The notes beneath the pieces are model-generated. The model was not told the DNA's origin. It searched no databases and worked only from the letters and a program-made list of their open reading frames with translations. A DNA stretch of 64,000 nucleotides, from NCBI GenBank assembly GCA_951812925.1, contig OX638371.1, forward strand, positions 36,802,101-36,866,100. Direction: 5' to 3'. Origin of the DNA: Calliopum simillimum (lineage: Eukaryota > Arthropoda > Insecta > Diptera > Lauxaniidae). A program made the position numbers and the translations under genes. This document shows, in pieces, positions 22,149 through 34,115 of the stretch; positions within the stretch are counted from its first letter, which is position 1; each line of letters opens with the position of its first letter.

Positions 22149-25100
22149 TCATTGTTTTAGATCTTTCGCATGAAATATGCCAATCTTTTTGCCTGCCAGC
22201 GTCTCGAGCTCGTACATATTATTTCCGATAGGACGTACGACTCGGCACTTTGTAAATTTCTTGCAAAATTTTGCATTTACATTATTCTTAAAATCGCTTA
22301 AAACGTTGTTTTTTCTGTAAATTTCTTGTCCAGGAACAAATTGTATTTCACGGCTGCGCTTGTTATACTGCTTTGCTCCTCTTTCATATGCCTTGTGTAA
22401 ATTTTGTTTTATTTTGTCCCTGATTAACTGTAACCGGTCTTGCTGATTTAAAATAAAGATTTCAGGGTCGCTCAATGAATTTAGTTTTCTCGCCAGCTGA
22501 TAATCGGTGCCATTCGTAAACATCTCCTGTCCAAACAGAGCAAAAAACGGGGTAACCCCTGTAGCTGAATGTATTGAGCTCCTCAGTGCACATTCTATCT
22601 CGGACAGATAGAGGTCCCAATCCCGATGGTCATCTTTCATGTATGAACGAATCGCAGCTAAAATAGACTGGTTCACGCGTTCTGCAGCATTGGCTTGCGG
22701 TGCGTAATATGCTGTCTTTAAATGTTTTATCTTATACAAATCAACCATTTTACAAAATTCTTTGGACACGAATTGCTTGCCATTGTCCGAGTGAATTATC
22801 TCTGGGACACCAAACTTGTGAAATACCTCTCTCGTCAAAAATTCTATCACCTTTGCTGCCGTAGCCTCTCTCATCGCCTTCAACAGTGTAAATTTAGTGA
22901 AGTGGTCAACCACTATGAAAATATACGCGTTGCCGCCTTTGGACCTAGGGTATTTGCCGAGGAAATCAATGTATATTTTCTGAAAAGGGCGCTCCGTTTT
23001 TACTTCTTGTCCCATAGTGGGCCTCAATTCATAATTCGTTGATTTTGATTCCTTGCATACGCTACAACACTTCACAAAATTTCTAACCTGTATGGTCATT
23101 TTAGGCCAGTAATACCACTGCCTTAATCTATGCAATGTTTTTGCAACTCCTCCATGTGCTGCAGTTTCTGGATCATGTGCTTTTCCAATTAAAGTTGACG
23201 TTAACGATTCAGGTACCCACAGTTTCCATCGTAGCTCATTTTCTTCCTGCTCACAGCGTGTACGTTTAAATAAGCAACCATTTTCTATTCGCAGATCCGG
23301 CAACCTCTCCTGATTTTCTTCTACCGTCTTCAGCAAGTTTAAATACTCTGGGGACTCGAACTCGGTGGTTTCCATGTCTAACCACGGATTTTCATCTGCT
23401 TCGATCTCTTCAACAAACCTTGACAATGTATCTGCCACTACATTCTCCGATCCCTTTCGATGCTCGATTTGAAAATCGAAACTCTGCAACTGCAAGGACC
23501 ACCGAGCGAGTCTACCCGACAAATCTTTCAAAGACATAAGCCACTTTAAGCTTGCGTGATCTGTTATCACGGTGAAAGGCATCATCTCGATGTAGGGCCT
23601 GAATCTTTTGATGGCCAAGACCGCAGCAAGACACTCTTTCTCCGTCACGCTATAATTTCTCTGGCAGCTATTTAGTTTTTGAGAATAGTAGGCAATGGGG
23701 TTTTCATTACCGTCAGTGTCTTTTTGGAAAAGTACTGCCCCAACTCCGGTCTCCGATGCATCGCACTGGACAAAAAATCTTTTTGTGAAATCGGGATGTT
23801 TTAATACGGGTGCAGTTGTCAAAGCCTGTTTTAATCTGTTGAATGCACGAATTGCTTCTGGAGTCATAGAAAATTTGGTATTTTTCTTTAGGGTGTCACT
23901 TAAAGGTGCTGATACTGCTGCAAAGTTGTTGATGAAGCGGCGGTACCAACCAGCTGTACCAAGAAAACTTCTCACCTCACGCGTTGTTTTTGGAACCGAA
24001 ATACGCTGTATTGCTGAAATTTTCTCAGGGTCTGTTTTCAACATACCTCCACCTACTACGAATCCTAAATACCGCAATTCTTTGAAACAAAATTTTGATT
24101 TTTTCATCCCTATTGTGAGATTTGCTTTTTTCAAACATTCGGCTACTTCTTTTAAAACTTGAATATGGGTTTCGAAATTTGGTGCAATAATTAATAGGTC
24201 GTCTAAATATGTGTATACGTTTGATTTGAGGTGCTGGGGAATTACCTTATCCATAAGCCTGCAAAGTCTCTGTGCAGCATTGCAAAGCCCGAAAGGCATT
24301 ACTGCAAATTGGTAGAGTGGTCTACCAGGCACTGTGAACGCAGTATAGGACTTGCTCTTCTCTTCAAGTGGTATTTGCCAGAACGCAAATTTTAAATCTA
24401 CACTACTTATGTAGTATGTGAAGTCTATTCGACTTAATATCCCTTCTATATTCTGAAGGGGATAAGCATCCTTCACAGTACGCTCATTTAGTTTACGAGC
24501 GTCGAGGCAAAAACGATTTTTTCCTGGCTTTCGTACAATCGTGGTTCGGTTACTCCAAGGACTCTCACTTTGCTCGATCACTCCAAGTTCTAGCATCTGG
24601 TCTACTTCAGCATACACTAAGTCCTGAACTGCTGGAGACATGGGGTAATGCCGGTCCTTGACTGGTGTTGAGCCCTCTACTAACTGTATGCAATGTGTTT
24701 CTAATTGCGTTTTGCCAAGACCATGAGTTTCGTATGTTAAAAATTGCTTCTTCACCTCTTCCAATTGCTGTTGTTCTTCTAAACTTAATTCGTGCTTTTC
24801 TGGTTCTATTTCTGTATCTCCTGCACCTACAAAATGATTTACTATTTTCTCCATATCAATCTCATCCACACCTATTATATCCGTAGCTAATCCAAATTCT
24901 CGCCAAAAGTCAATGCCAAAGTATGCGTTTTGTTCCAAATTCGGACATAAATAAAAAGTTATGATTTTTGTTTTTTCACGGTATAAAACTGGTAGATTTA
25001 TTTTACCGATGACGTGATGTTTTTGACCTCCTGCTGTTTTCACTGTTGACAAGTATCTTTCAACTTTTAATTCCAAATTTTCTATTAACTCTCTGCAGCC

Positions 25101-25595
25101 GCGTCCAAGTATAGAGACAGATGCCCCAGTATCTAATAGACCTTTTATTTTGATGGCTCCAATTTCCACCTCTGCATAGGCGCGTGGATCAATTTCATAA
25201 ACTTTACTTACTGCTTCAGCTACTAGATGTCGTATTCGTTTCCGCTTCGCAAAATTATCACGAGCCTTCTTTACTTTTTTAGTTATTTCACGCATACCGT
25301 TGAGTTTATTTTCGTTAAAAATACGTTCCCTTGTTTTATAATATAATTCCATCCGTTCTTCGAGAGATTTTGCTGCATCTTGCTTTTTACATGTATTATT
25401 ATTTTTGTTCACATTATAAATTGATTTTAAAATTTGTATTTTATTTTCTTTTGCAGTGTGACTATTTTCAATATCAGCATCAACATCTGCCTTATTGTCG
25501 AGCACTTCATCTTCTATTTTTCCTCCACGGGAATCGGTTGAGAGCGTGACTCTCCCGCTGAGTTCACGATCCGCTTGGAGTTTCCCACAGCGCAT
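22149..25595 (-). CDS. Element A Pol: protease, RT, RNase H, integrase
   Basis: 1,148 residues in one uninterrupted frame. Aspartic protease LLDTGASVSILGRG at about 152-165; reverse transcriptase with YLDDLLIIA near residue 455; RNase H with CDASETGVGAVLF and the downstream YSVTEKECLA; integrase with an HHCC finger (HDPETAAHGG...CCSVCKES) and a D,D,E core (IDFLGKYPRS, IHSDNGKQF, NAAERVNQS). The frame is -1 relative to gag and overlaps its 3' end (gag stop at 25514-25516), as usual for Gag-Pol frameshift expression. The ATG at 25595 is just the first Met and the real fusion begins upstream. No chromodomain and no env follow. All catalytic motifs look intact. Confidence 0.95.
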   Translation of the reverse strand: MRCGKLQADRELSGRVTLSTDSRGGKIEDEVLDNKADVDADIENSHTAKENKIQILKSIYNVNKNNNTCKKQDAAKSLEERMELYYKTRERIFNENKLNGMREITKKVKKARDNFAKRKRIRHLVAEAVSKVYEIDPRAYAEVEIGAIKIKGLLDTGASVSILGRGCRELIENLELKVERYLSTVKTAGGQKHHVIGKINLPVLYREKTKIITFYLCPNLEQNAYFGIDFWREFGLATDIIGVDEIDMEKIVNHFVGAGDTEIEPEKHELSLEEQQQLEEVKKQFLTYETHGLGKTQLETHCIQLVEGSTPVKDRHYPMSPAVQDLVYAEVDQMLELGVIEQSESPWSNRTTIVRKPGKNRFCLDARKLNERTVKDAYPLQNIEGILSRIDFTYYISSVDLKFAFWQIPLEEKSKSYTAFTVPGRPLYQFAVMPFGLCNAAQRLCRLMDKVIPQHLKSNVYTYLDDLLIIAPNFETHIQVLKEVAECLKKANLTIGMKKSKFCFKELRYLGFVVGGGMLKTDPEKISAIQRISVPKTTREVRSFLGTAGWYRRFINNFAAVSAPLSDTLKKNTKFSMTPEAIRAFNRLKQALTTAPVLKHPDFTKRFFVQCDASETGVGAVLFQKDTDGNENPIAYYSQKLNSCQRNYSVTEKECLAAVLAIKRFRPYIEMMPFTVITDHASLKWLMSLKDLSGRLARWSLQLQSFDFQIEHRKGSENVVADTLSRFVEEIEADENPWLDMETTEFESPEYLNLLKTVEENQERLPDLRIENGCLFKRTRCEQEENELRWKLWVPESLTSTLIGKAHDPETAAHGGVAKTLHRLRQWYYWPKMTIQVRNFVKCCSVCKESKSTNYELRPTMGQEVKTERPFQKIYIDFLGKYPRSKGGNAYIFIVVDHFTKFTLLKAMREATAAKVIEFLTREVFHKFGVPEIIHSDNGKQFVSKEFCKMVDLYKIKHLKTAYYAPQANAAERVNQSILAAIRSYMKDDHRDWDLYLSEIECALRSSIHSATGVTPFFALFGQEMFTNGTDYQLARKLNSLSDPEIFILNQQDRLQLIRDKIKQNLHKAYERGAKQYNKRSREIQFVPGQEIYRKNNVLSDFKNNVNAKFCKKFTKCRVVRPIGNNMYELETLAGKKIGIFHAKDLKQ

Positions 25596-27463
25596 TTAGG
25601 GCATTTTGGTGTAACGACGTCAGGGGCACCACATTTGTAGCAAAAAATCGTTCTTTGCTCCACTGGACAATCCATATATACATGGCCCTCACACTGACAG
25701 TTCCAGCAAACTCAAATGCGTTTTGCCTGCTGCTGCTGCTGGTACTGTTGTTGTTGTTGGCTATGATGTGGTTGTGCTTGAGGTACACGTTTTTGTGGCT
25801 GCTGATTTTGATGGTTCACCATTCGTTTGGACGTTTGTATCTCATCTATCTGCAAGCTATCACTATAATCATCTTCTTCCATTTGTAAATTTAATTCATT
25901 TAAATGGTGACCCGCGGGCTGACGATGGAATCTGTGTGCAGATGAATTTGAAGTTCGTGTGTCACCGCGGGACAAAAACTGCTCTGCATTGATGCATTCA
26001 TCGCGGAGGTGGTCCACAGTATACACCATTATTGGATACACGATATCCCTCAAACGACCGCGCAGATTTTGCTTGATGATTTTTATTATCTCGTAATCTG
26101 GCACAGGACTTCGCAGCTTAGCCCGCATTTTATACATTACATGGAAATATGAGTCCACGCTTTCTCCAGGCTGCTGCTTCCTTTCATAAAGTTCACTCAT
26201 GACCTCGAAATCGGTGCGACTGTGTTGATACTGTTTCTGCAAAGCCTCTTTCAAAGTGGGCCAATCGTTGACTTGATGAGTTTGGATATGTAGCCAATAC
26301 CAATCTGCAGCATTTCCTTCCAGTAGCAAATGAAACTCGCGCATCACTTCACTCCAGTCGCATCCCTAATGCTTCACAAGATGTTCTAAGCGCCAGATGA
26401 AATCTTCAACAGAAAGTTTTTCAGTACGACCATTGAACGTCAGACCCCATCTGTCAACTTTTATGCCTATGTTGTTGCGTCGATTCGCCTGTGATCTCTG
26501 AGGTGCATAGTGTGCTGGTGGAGGTTGCTGATATCCGGTTTGATTTGGTGGTAAAACAGGAGCTAGCATTGCTGCTGGATGTTGCTGGTATCCGGTTTGA
26601 TAATTTGATAAGACAGGAGCTGGCATTGCTACTGGTGGAGGTAGCTGGTACTTAAATTGCGTTTCTGTTGCGCCGGCCATTTTTGGTTGTTTATACTGGT
26701 TACTGTGCATATTTTGCTGTGGCTGCTGACTATATTGCTGTTGATGTTCGGCATTTACCTGCCATGGAACTCCTGTATTTGTATCTCGGTGATTTGTATT
26801 GCTTGCATGTACTGGTTTATTTAGATTATTAATTTCATTATTTTTCCTAGGATTTTCATGTGACATCATTAGCAAGTCGGAGTCCGGACTTCGCCCACTG
26901 CATAGACTACTGGCTCCTGATCTCATATGTACTCCCTGAATGGATGACTTTCGCGCCTCTGGATTTACGTTTTGAGTAAGATTTAACCTTTTTAACATAT
27001 CCTCTAACGTAGCCTGCATAGAATCTTTGATTTTGGTTTCAAATGAACTCTCTAATTTTTGCCTAAACTCCTCATTTGACCTATCAACGATCTCAATGAT
27101 TTGTTTTCTTTGCCTTTCGGCTTCCATATTTACTGGAGGGGGTAAGGTGTAGTCGGGAGGAAATGTTGCCGCTTGTAACCCTGTTAGTATTTGCGGGTGT
27201 TTACTCTTGGTTCCCGTATTTTTTTCCGACCCGACCTGAACTCCCGTATTTCCTACTGCCCCAGCCTGGGCTCCCGACTCGACCCTTTGATTTATCGTTT
27301 CTGACATATCAAAGAAGTTCGGTTCTTTTTCTGCCGCAGCCTCTAGTGTACCTGATTCTGACATGTTTTTATTAACTGGACTTCTTATCATTTCCGGTAT
27401 TTCGTCGTCGCTTTCCGGATAGTAAAAAGGTGTTTTTCTAACTTGTTTTCGCTTGGTTTTCAT
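25514..27463 (-). pseudogene. Element A Gag with two in-frame stops
   Basis: One frame from ATG 27463 to the stop at 25514, interrupted by TAG at 26366-26368 and TGA at 25709-25711. By alignment with B Gag, the first stop replaces the residue before GCDWSEV in the capsid-like domain, and the second lies just before the zinc knuckle CWNCQCEGHVYMDC. The N-terminal third is disordered and Gln/Pro-rich. The capsid part has RTDFEVMSELYERKQQPGES and IIKQNLRGRLRDIVYP. A second Cys motif, CYKCGAPDVVTPKCPKC, follows. No frameshift. With identical LTRs these stops must be very recent, or the copy was mobilised in trans. Confidence 0.9.
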
Positions 27464-28560
27464 ACGGGTTTCATATACCTATTTTTATCTGAACTTTTTA
27501 TCGTCGGATTCTCAATCCAATTTACTTTGAATTCTTAACTTTTCGATTCAATATAAATATATATGGGGGGGTTTGTTTCATGACCTTTATTGGGTTTCGG
27601 AATATTTTTAATTACGTATTTCTTCTTAATCCTCGCACTCGTTTTGAGTCACTTATGTGGTGAAAAATAAAATTAAAAAAAAAAAACGGAATGATTAGTT
27701 TGCACCATGCGGTGTTCATCTTTCGTGCAACTTAAATATCGGTGAACTCGATTTTAAGGCCACGAAAAATTCTCGGCAACTCGAAAAATTTATAAACGCA
27801 TAACTTTTGCTTTATTGCCTTTTCATCTGCACTGTGCAAAGTTTCATTCTTTGGTTTGGAGTTCGCTTCGCTTTGCTCAGCACCCTTGCAACTAATCTTT
27901 GGACTTAGCTCCCATGTTTAGGCCAAGGCTGCTTTACTCAGACGACCAACTCACTATTGCTTCGACTTAGCGCATGCCAGGCCTGATGCAGCTAGTAATT
28001 TGATAATATTATCTTTACTAGGTCACCAGGTCCGAAATGTCCCAAGAAGTTGCAATTACCCTAACCTTAACTTTTGATGCTTTCGGGCTCTTTACCCAAA
28101 CTATGCAATTGGCCCTAGATTAGTATCTGAACCAAGTCACTGCTTTTGTAACGCCCGAAGATCTGCACGATTGACGTGTCGTCGAAACTCCCTTAATACC
28201 TTGCAATTAGTCCTTTGGCTTTTTGCCAGGCTAAGCCACTGTAATATTGGAATCTCCACCAGACGCAATCTGAGCCTATTCCTTCCTTTCAATTTTACAG
28301 TTAACTTTCTTTTTTCGTTGTTGGGATATTAGCTGTAATTATCCCTATCCTTACTAATTTCATATTGGACGCCATCTTGAAGCGAGCCTATGCTAAAATT
28401 CTTTTATTTCGGACGCCATTTTGAGGCGACTTTATACTCCATTTTTTTTTTTTTTGTTTGAGCGCCAACTCGCGGCGTCGCTATATTGAAATTTCTTTTT
28501 GTTTGGGCGCCATATTGTGGCGTCCTTCTGAAATCATTTTCTTTTGTTTGGGCGCCATAT
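27464..28560 (-). other. Element A leader
   Basis: About 1.1 kb of untranslated sequence between the 5' LTR and the gag ATG. The LTR-proximal 200 bp is a PBS-like repeat array. No ORF recognised. A packaging signal would be expected here, but I cannot point to one. Confidence 0.75.
28365..28560 (-). repeat. Array of five PBS-like repeats
   Basis: Reading the sense strand from the LTR, ATGGCGCCCAAACAAAAG occurs at the junction (28560) and again from about 28515. More diverged versions start near 28475 (TTGGCGCTCAAACAAA), 28428 (ATGGCGTCCGAAATAAAAG) and 28380 (ATGGCGTCCAATATG). The spacing is about 40-50 nt. Only the first two keep the TGGCGCCC that matches the tRNA-Lys 3' end. Confidence 0.75.
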
Positions 28561-28585
28561 TGTTACACGACCCTAGTTAGCGAAT

Positions 28586-28648
28586 CTAACGCGGCCCGCC
28601 ACGGCTAGCTTGCGGTTTCCAGGGAGGGTTTTTAACCCGCCGCGTTAG
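28586..28648 (-). other. Conserved stem-loop near the LTR end (element A, right copy)
   Basis: Identical to 17699-17761. In this LTR it lies 26-88 nt before the PBS in the element RNA. Confidence 0.7.
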
Positions 28649-30947
28649 ACCGAGGGATGAACAATATAAAAAAAAACTACAAAAAACTTCAACCATAAAA
28701 ATATCAAAACTCGACTATCAAAACCAAAATCACCAAAAAACTAACGTCACCACATAAGCCAGGAATTAGCTGTTAGCTTCCTGCGAGCCCACCCATCCAG
28801 TGCCGCCATGTCCATATTTTGGCTGACACCCACAGAAGATTTCCAAACTTTTCCTACGAATTATTCCGAACTATTCCATCCAACCCCGGTCATGATTTTA
28901 TCCCCCCCCATACATAAGAACTTTAGCACCTCATATTTCTTTTTTTCAAAAATTCAGTACATTTTATTTTGAATCTTAAAACTACTACAAATCAGAAGAC
29001 TTTCCCTTTAATGTTTTTATGTACCATCAACATTTGATAGTCAGGAAAACCCAAAATAAATTTACCCTCTAAACCACGAAATTTAAATTATATGCCAAAG
29101 CAAAATATTAAAAATGTTTAAATAAATATGTAATATAAATCAAAATATAGAAATTTAAAAAAATATAATATATAAATTAAAGAAATAAAATATAAATAAA
29201 TTGAAATATAAATCAAAACTAATTTCCCTACCCGACAAAACGATTTCACGAAAAAGGAAAACCCTACGCGATATTAAATTTTCAAAAAAAACCCGAATAA
29301 TAATTTGCATTAATTCCTATTTTGTTACGGTACACCCTAAAAAGAGCTCTTCTTATTGCTACCGACCATTTGCTTTTGCAAAATGTTTGTATAAAAACGA
29401 CCGAAAAATACCGTAAATGTTCGCGGGTTTTTTCTCCTTCTTACAAAATTAAAAAAAATAAAAACGCGCAAAAATAAATGAAAATTATAAAAATATAAAA
29501 AAAACTTAATTTATAACTTAACACTAACGAGGGGCATTAACGCCAATTTCCGGCGACAAAATTTGGGTTGATTGAGCTTTTCCAAAACTGAGGTACTTTA
29601 AACTTTAGTACAAAAACAAAAAGCTTCAAATAAGGGTCGGCACACACTTTCCTCTTGGTAAAATATTTTAAGCATCAAAAACCCGGATTCAATAAATTTA
29701 ATTCTCCTTTCCAAAAATTTGCAAGATTATGCCAAAAATTTCACGAAATATTTATAAAAAAACGAAATAAATGATAGTGGCCCACTTAGCTTTTGTGAGT
29801 TCCTTTTAGCTTCCTTTAAATTTTGCGGCAGGATTTACAGGACTTCTTTTTAAAATTTTCGGCTGGACTTCTCCTTAAATTTCCTTTGCCAGGACCTCTG
29901 TTATTCATAGGTGGCTGCCACTCTACATTCGCAAACAAAAAAACACAAAACAAAATAAAACACTCATATGCACACTCATATTTGTTCAAATTTTTTAAAA
30001 TTTCTCCACTGTTAAACTTACATCATTTAATTTCACGTAAAATTGCAAAAAACTCTTTAAGTCCTGGACTCTTCTGTTGCCACACATTCGCCCTCTTTCC
30101 AGAATATTCTATCAAACACAAAATTACTTTAGCACTGACCGTATTTCACACACAAATAAAAAAAAATTAAGGAAGCAAAACTCTTACCTATTCGAAACTA
30201 TCGCTATCGCTACTTGCGCTTAAGTCCTTCGTCCTTGGATATCCTTTTCAAAACTTCTGGAAACTCCCACTGATAATTTTTAAAACGCGAACTCACTTTT
30301 TAAAAAAAACAAACTCTATTTTTTTACTTCGTCATTTTTTTTAACTTTTAAAAAAAACTATTTAAAACACCAGACGTTTAATTTCTGCACGTCTTTTCAC
30401 TGCGATAGTTAGAACACTTTTGAAAATTTTTGCAAAAATAGCTAAACGGTCAGCCCCAAAAATCTGCACTTAGCACCAGAAAACCCATTTGAACAAACAT
30501 ATAGTGTACATACAGTGTAATATTAACCTAACACATTCATACCATACATATAACCACATACAAAAGATCTTCTCCCACTAACACTACAAAATCCCTTTCA
30601 TCCAATTCTACCTATGACCCTTCCACACAACCTTTGCACCCGACAACATTCAGTGGCAACATTCACTCTTCGCAACCTTTGTAAACCCAACGGCAATCGT
30701 TGGATGCATTTCCCTACAAAACATGAAAGCTTCAAAAGCTCCGCAACTTTAGTACTAAAACGTACTAAAAAGAGTAAAAGCTCTTTTTAGCCTTAAAATT
30801 CGCCTCTGGCAACAACCCTTTGACATTTGCCTAAACTTTCATTTCCTTTAGAACGCGTGATTTTTGCTGAAGCATCTTTTTTTATAAGAATCAAATTCGC
30901 GTTATAATAAAATATTTATTGAAATGAAGCTTAGTATTTCTGGCGCT

Positions 30948-32305
30948 TCACCCTTCACGCGATATACTTAACGACATTGACGGTATATTCATTGATTCAT
31001 CGCATTCACCATCAGCTGCTGGATCCTCAGCTGATCTAGAACCAGAACCACGATATCGACGGCGGCGGAGTTTGCCCCAGCCCACTTGCGTGCACCTAAG
31101 GCTTTGACCCAAACTACTGTAAACATCACTTCTCTTCCATTGAAAGCACTTCAGCCGTTTCACTACAAAGCGGCTCTTGTGGTTTTGGCATTGCGCATAC
31201 ACAGCGTTTCTGCACCAATTTCATCATTCAATACACAGTGTGATGCCAAGATTAATAGATGCCCCATGAGGATCAGAACCACGACAATTGCTATGAATAT
31301 TCCAGGATTTCCTTAAAACCTTCCCCATGCATTCTGGCTCAGCATTCAATGCATTTGTAACCAAAAAAAAACTGATATAGAATTCTGGCTGTTATGAATA
31401 GCAGCGTCGCTACCTTTCTGCAATGCCGAAATCCACATTGTTAACATTTCAGCAGAGTCGGCTTGGAATATGTGCGATTTTGTCGGCGACATAACCTCAC
31501 AATCAAATCTACGATCTTCATCGTTAACCAGCCTTACAGTACATATGCGTAAATCTACTTCCATGACTGAGAATCTTCATTACTACGTTTTCTAACTACT
31601 AATTGGTTACCGTTTAAATCAAACCAACGACGACATGATGTATTACACCCTTTGGATTTTTTCTCAAACAGGTAACCTTAAATTTTGTTGGATGTACTAT
31701 TAGTATTTGCATGGCTAAAGCTATTAACGCTCACGTATCAACTTTGCATGGATTTTTCTAATTGCGTAGTACATACGAATCCCCAGTAATGTATATGAAG
31801 AATCTACCCCATCGTATTGCATAAGTCGAAACCTTGATGATAATATATGAGGCAAGCTTGATAATCAAGTACCGTCGAAAATATCGATAAGACTTTACGT
31901 GATTTTAATAACGTTACATCGTTCATGTATTCTAGAGCAGTACGTTGGAAGCACTATGCAGTTCCTGACAAAATATTAGCAGCTTCTACGAGAATGGTGT
32001 GAAGTTTGTTCATTTCTTAAAAGCAATGTATGAATTTACCCAGCGCGTCGTGCGCATTTTTGTTATCTGAAAAGTGTTGTCGTACGTCCCACAAGGACCT
32101 TGCGAAAGTGCCTTGGTTTTTGATATACTCTTTGCCTGAATCTACAGCAACTTTGTATCGTTAATTATTTTATTACAAACGATGCTCCAAGTGCTTACTA
32201 TCAGTTTCTTCCATAGCTACCCCCTGCCTAAATCTCGGTGAATCCTTTTGACATACCTCGAACTCTATTATGGATTTTATTTTGTCACATAAGTAGTAGA
32301 TTATT
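30948..32305 (-). pseudogene. Captured ACAP/CenB1A retrocopy in U3 (right LTR)
   Basis: Identical copy of 20061-21418, as expected when the LTR is copied by reverse transcription. Same BAR-PH-ArfGAP order and the same frameshifts. Confidence 0.9.
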
Positions 32306-32391
32306 GAATTAATTCATTTCAGTGTCGATCAAACTTCGACTGTGGCACCACTAGTATTTCCTTATATAGGGAAGCCCACATGCAACAATAG

Positions 32392-33854
32392 TGGCCTACA
32401 ACTGATAAATAAATCATAAATAAATCATAAATAAATAAGAGCTGGTTCACACGACTGACAAAACTACATATGATACGCGAGTGATTCTCGTAGCAGACTC
32501 AGAAACGATCGCAACCCGACTAAAAATCGTCTAAGAGCTGGTTCACACGACAGAAAAAATAGTCGGGAAACTGAATTAGGTTTGTTGACAAATTTTGTGT
32601 GGACTTTTAGTTTTCTCTTATGGTACGGAAATTGTGCAAAAATAATTTTTTTTTTTCATACACGGGGATGTAGGGTTTTAGAGATAAGAAACAATACTTT
32701 ATCAAAACGGGTTGCTAGTCACTTTATTTTTTGGAGATATATAGGGCTATTTTGGCTAAGACAGCAGAAAGTCTTTCGGAATACTTGTCAGAATTACTTT
32801 CTAAGATTTTTTAAGACTCCCGAAGACATTCGGTATTCTGGCGCAGAAATCTTTTAGAAAAAGTTCATAAATTCACCACACAAAAGCTTTCGTGGTGAAC
32901 TTGTCAAATTGTGCAAAATAATATGGTTGAATTGCTCTGGTTGCAGCGATAACAAATTCTTAAACTACGAAAATGTCAAAATTCTTTGTTTTGATTCTAG
33001 ACTTTTGACAGATAGCAAGGGAAGATGCCGGGTTCCATTTTTTTATTTTGACGTGCATAATAAGTTCTTCTTTCGCGCCGCCATATAATATTGTGCAGAA
33101 ATTGTTGCTACATGTTTTTACACAAACTTTTCTTTTCTTTTGTAACCATTAGAACAAATATTAAACCAAAATAGTTATAATTTTGTTTTTCCCTTTATCA
33201 TTATCAATCACACAAACAAAAATTTAACAACTGCCAAATCTTAAGCAACAATTTTACTTTAAAAACTGTTGTTGTTTTTTTTATATTTTTTTGCCCAAAT
33301 AGGGCTCTTAAAATTAATTACAACAACAACAACAGAAAGTTCTGGTCAAATCTACTTTCGGAGATATAGCCATCGGAAGATCGGGATATAGCTTTTATGA
33401 AAACCGGTAAAAGTTCAGAATCCCTTAATGGATTTTAATAATATTGGTGTCATATGAAAGGTATTTTAACTGGCGAATTTTGAAAAATTTTTACCATTTT
33501 TTTTGTTTTTAATGCACTATTTTTCCAAAAATGTGTTATTAACAAAAACGGCATATGAAAGATCATTCAATAAGCTACAATACTGAACACAAAATTTTCT
33601 AAATCTGGCTCGTAGTTTTCGAGATATTACGACTTTTCTGATGTTTGGGCCGATTTTTTTTTTCCACAGTAATTTGGCATAAGAGTAGGTGGGGGTAAGT
33701 GGGTGGCTTCGGCCGCAGCTCAGGATTTAAAACTCCCAAAAATACAATACCGGCTTCACGGCGGTCTTCGGCCGCGGATCAGTCGATAATATATCTATCC
33801 ATCACCTAGTTTGCTAGCAAAATTCCAAATTTCCGTTGTTGTTGTTTTCATGAA
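32392..33854. other. Spacer between elements A and B with repeat fragments
   Basis: Contains two TAAGAGCTGGTTCACACGAC repeat ends (near 32437 and 32531), an ATAAATAAATC microsatellite next to A, and from about 33343 one arm of an inverted repeat continued after element B at 52333. No gene recognised. Confidence 0.6.
32437..32575. mobile_element. MITE fragments with TAAGAGCTGGTTCACACGAC ends
   Basis: Two direct copies of the 20-mer end about 95 bp apart, each followed by diverged internal sequence including AATAGTCGGG. Related copies occur at 15140-15205 (inverted) and 54780-55110. Confidence 0.55.
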
Positions 33855-33858
33855 AATT
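33343..33858 (+). repeat. Left arm of an inverted repeat split by element B
   Basis: CTACTTTCGGAGATATAGCC...GATCGGGATATAGC...TTTTAATAATATTGGTGTC...GGTATTTTAACT recurs inverted at 52600-52730. Inward similarity continues at GCACTATTTTTCCAAAAA (33526 and, inverted, about 52470-52490). Element B with its AATT duplication sits between them. Confidence 0.6.
33855..33858. other. Target site duplication of element B, left (AATT)
   Basis: AATT occurs before the left LTR and again at 52333-52336 after the right LTR. Confidence 0.85.
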
Positions 33859-34115
33859 TGTTGCATGTTTGGTTATGGTAGCAATTTGAAAGTGCAGGAT
33901 TAGAAGTAGAATACCTTTAAGCTTTCACGATTTACCAGAATGGGGTGCTCACGTTCTAAGTTACTTACATTTGCCCACGAATATTTGCCTACGACGACAC
34001 AAAATTGTTTTTTTTTTGTCTTTCGAACAAGCCACACAACCTAGTACAATAATCTTTTGACCGCATTTAACTTTGAAATAAACTAAAACTCGTTCAAGCC
34101 AAAGTGTCAACCAAG

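Larger units (their letters stand above)
17674..32387 (-). mobile_element. Element A: complete giant-LTR Ty3/gypsy retrotransposon
   Basis: 14,714 bp, flanked by ATAG duplications. Order in sense (minus) direction: 5' LTR 32387-28561, PBS array 28560-28365, leader, gag, pol, a 650 bp 3' region with a tRNA-Lys-like sequence, and 3' LTR 21500-17674. The two LTRs are the same length (3,827 bp) and I found no difference by eye, so insertion is very recent. No env. Long LTRs plus a tRNA-Lys-type PBS suggest the Osvaldo/Ulysses/Woot group, which is an inference without a tree. Gag is disabled by two stops. Confidence 0.95.
28561..32387 (-). repeat. 5' LTR of element A
   Basis: Same length as the left LTR and apparently identical to it (offset 10,887). 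It would drive transcription of gag-pol toward lower coordinates. Confidence 0.95.

Noticed and set aside
22722..24162. Plus-strand frames opposite A Pol (22722-23042, 23695-24162)
   Set aside because: Shadows of the conserved Pol frame on the minus strand.
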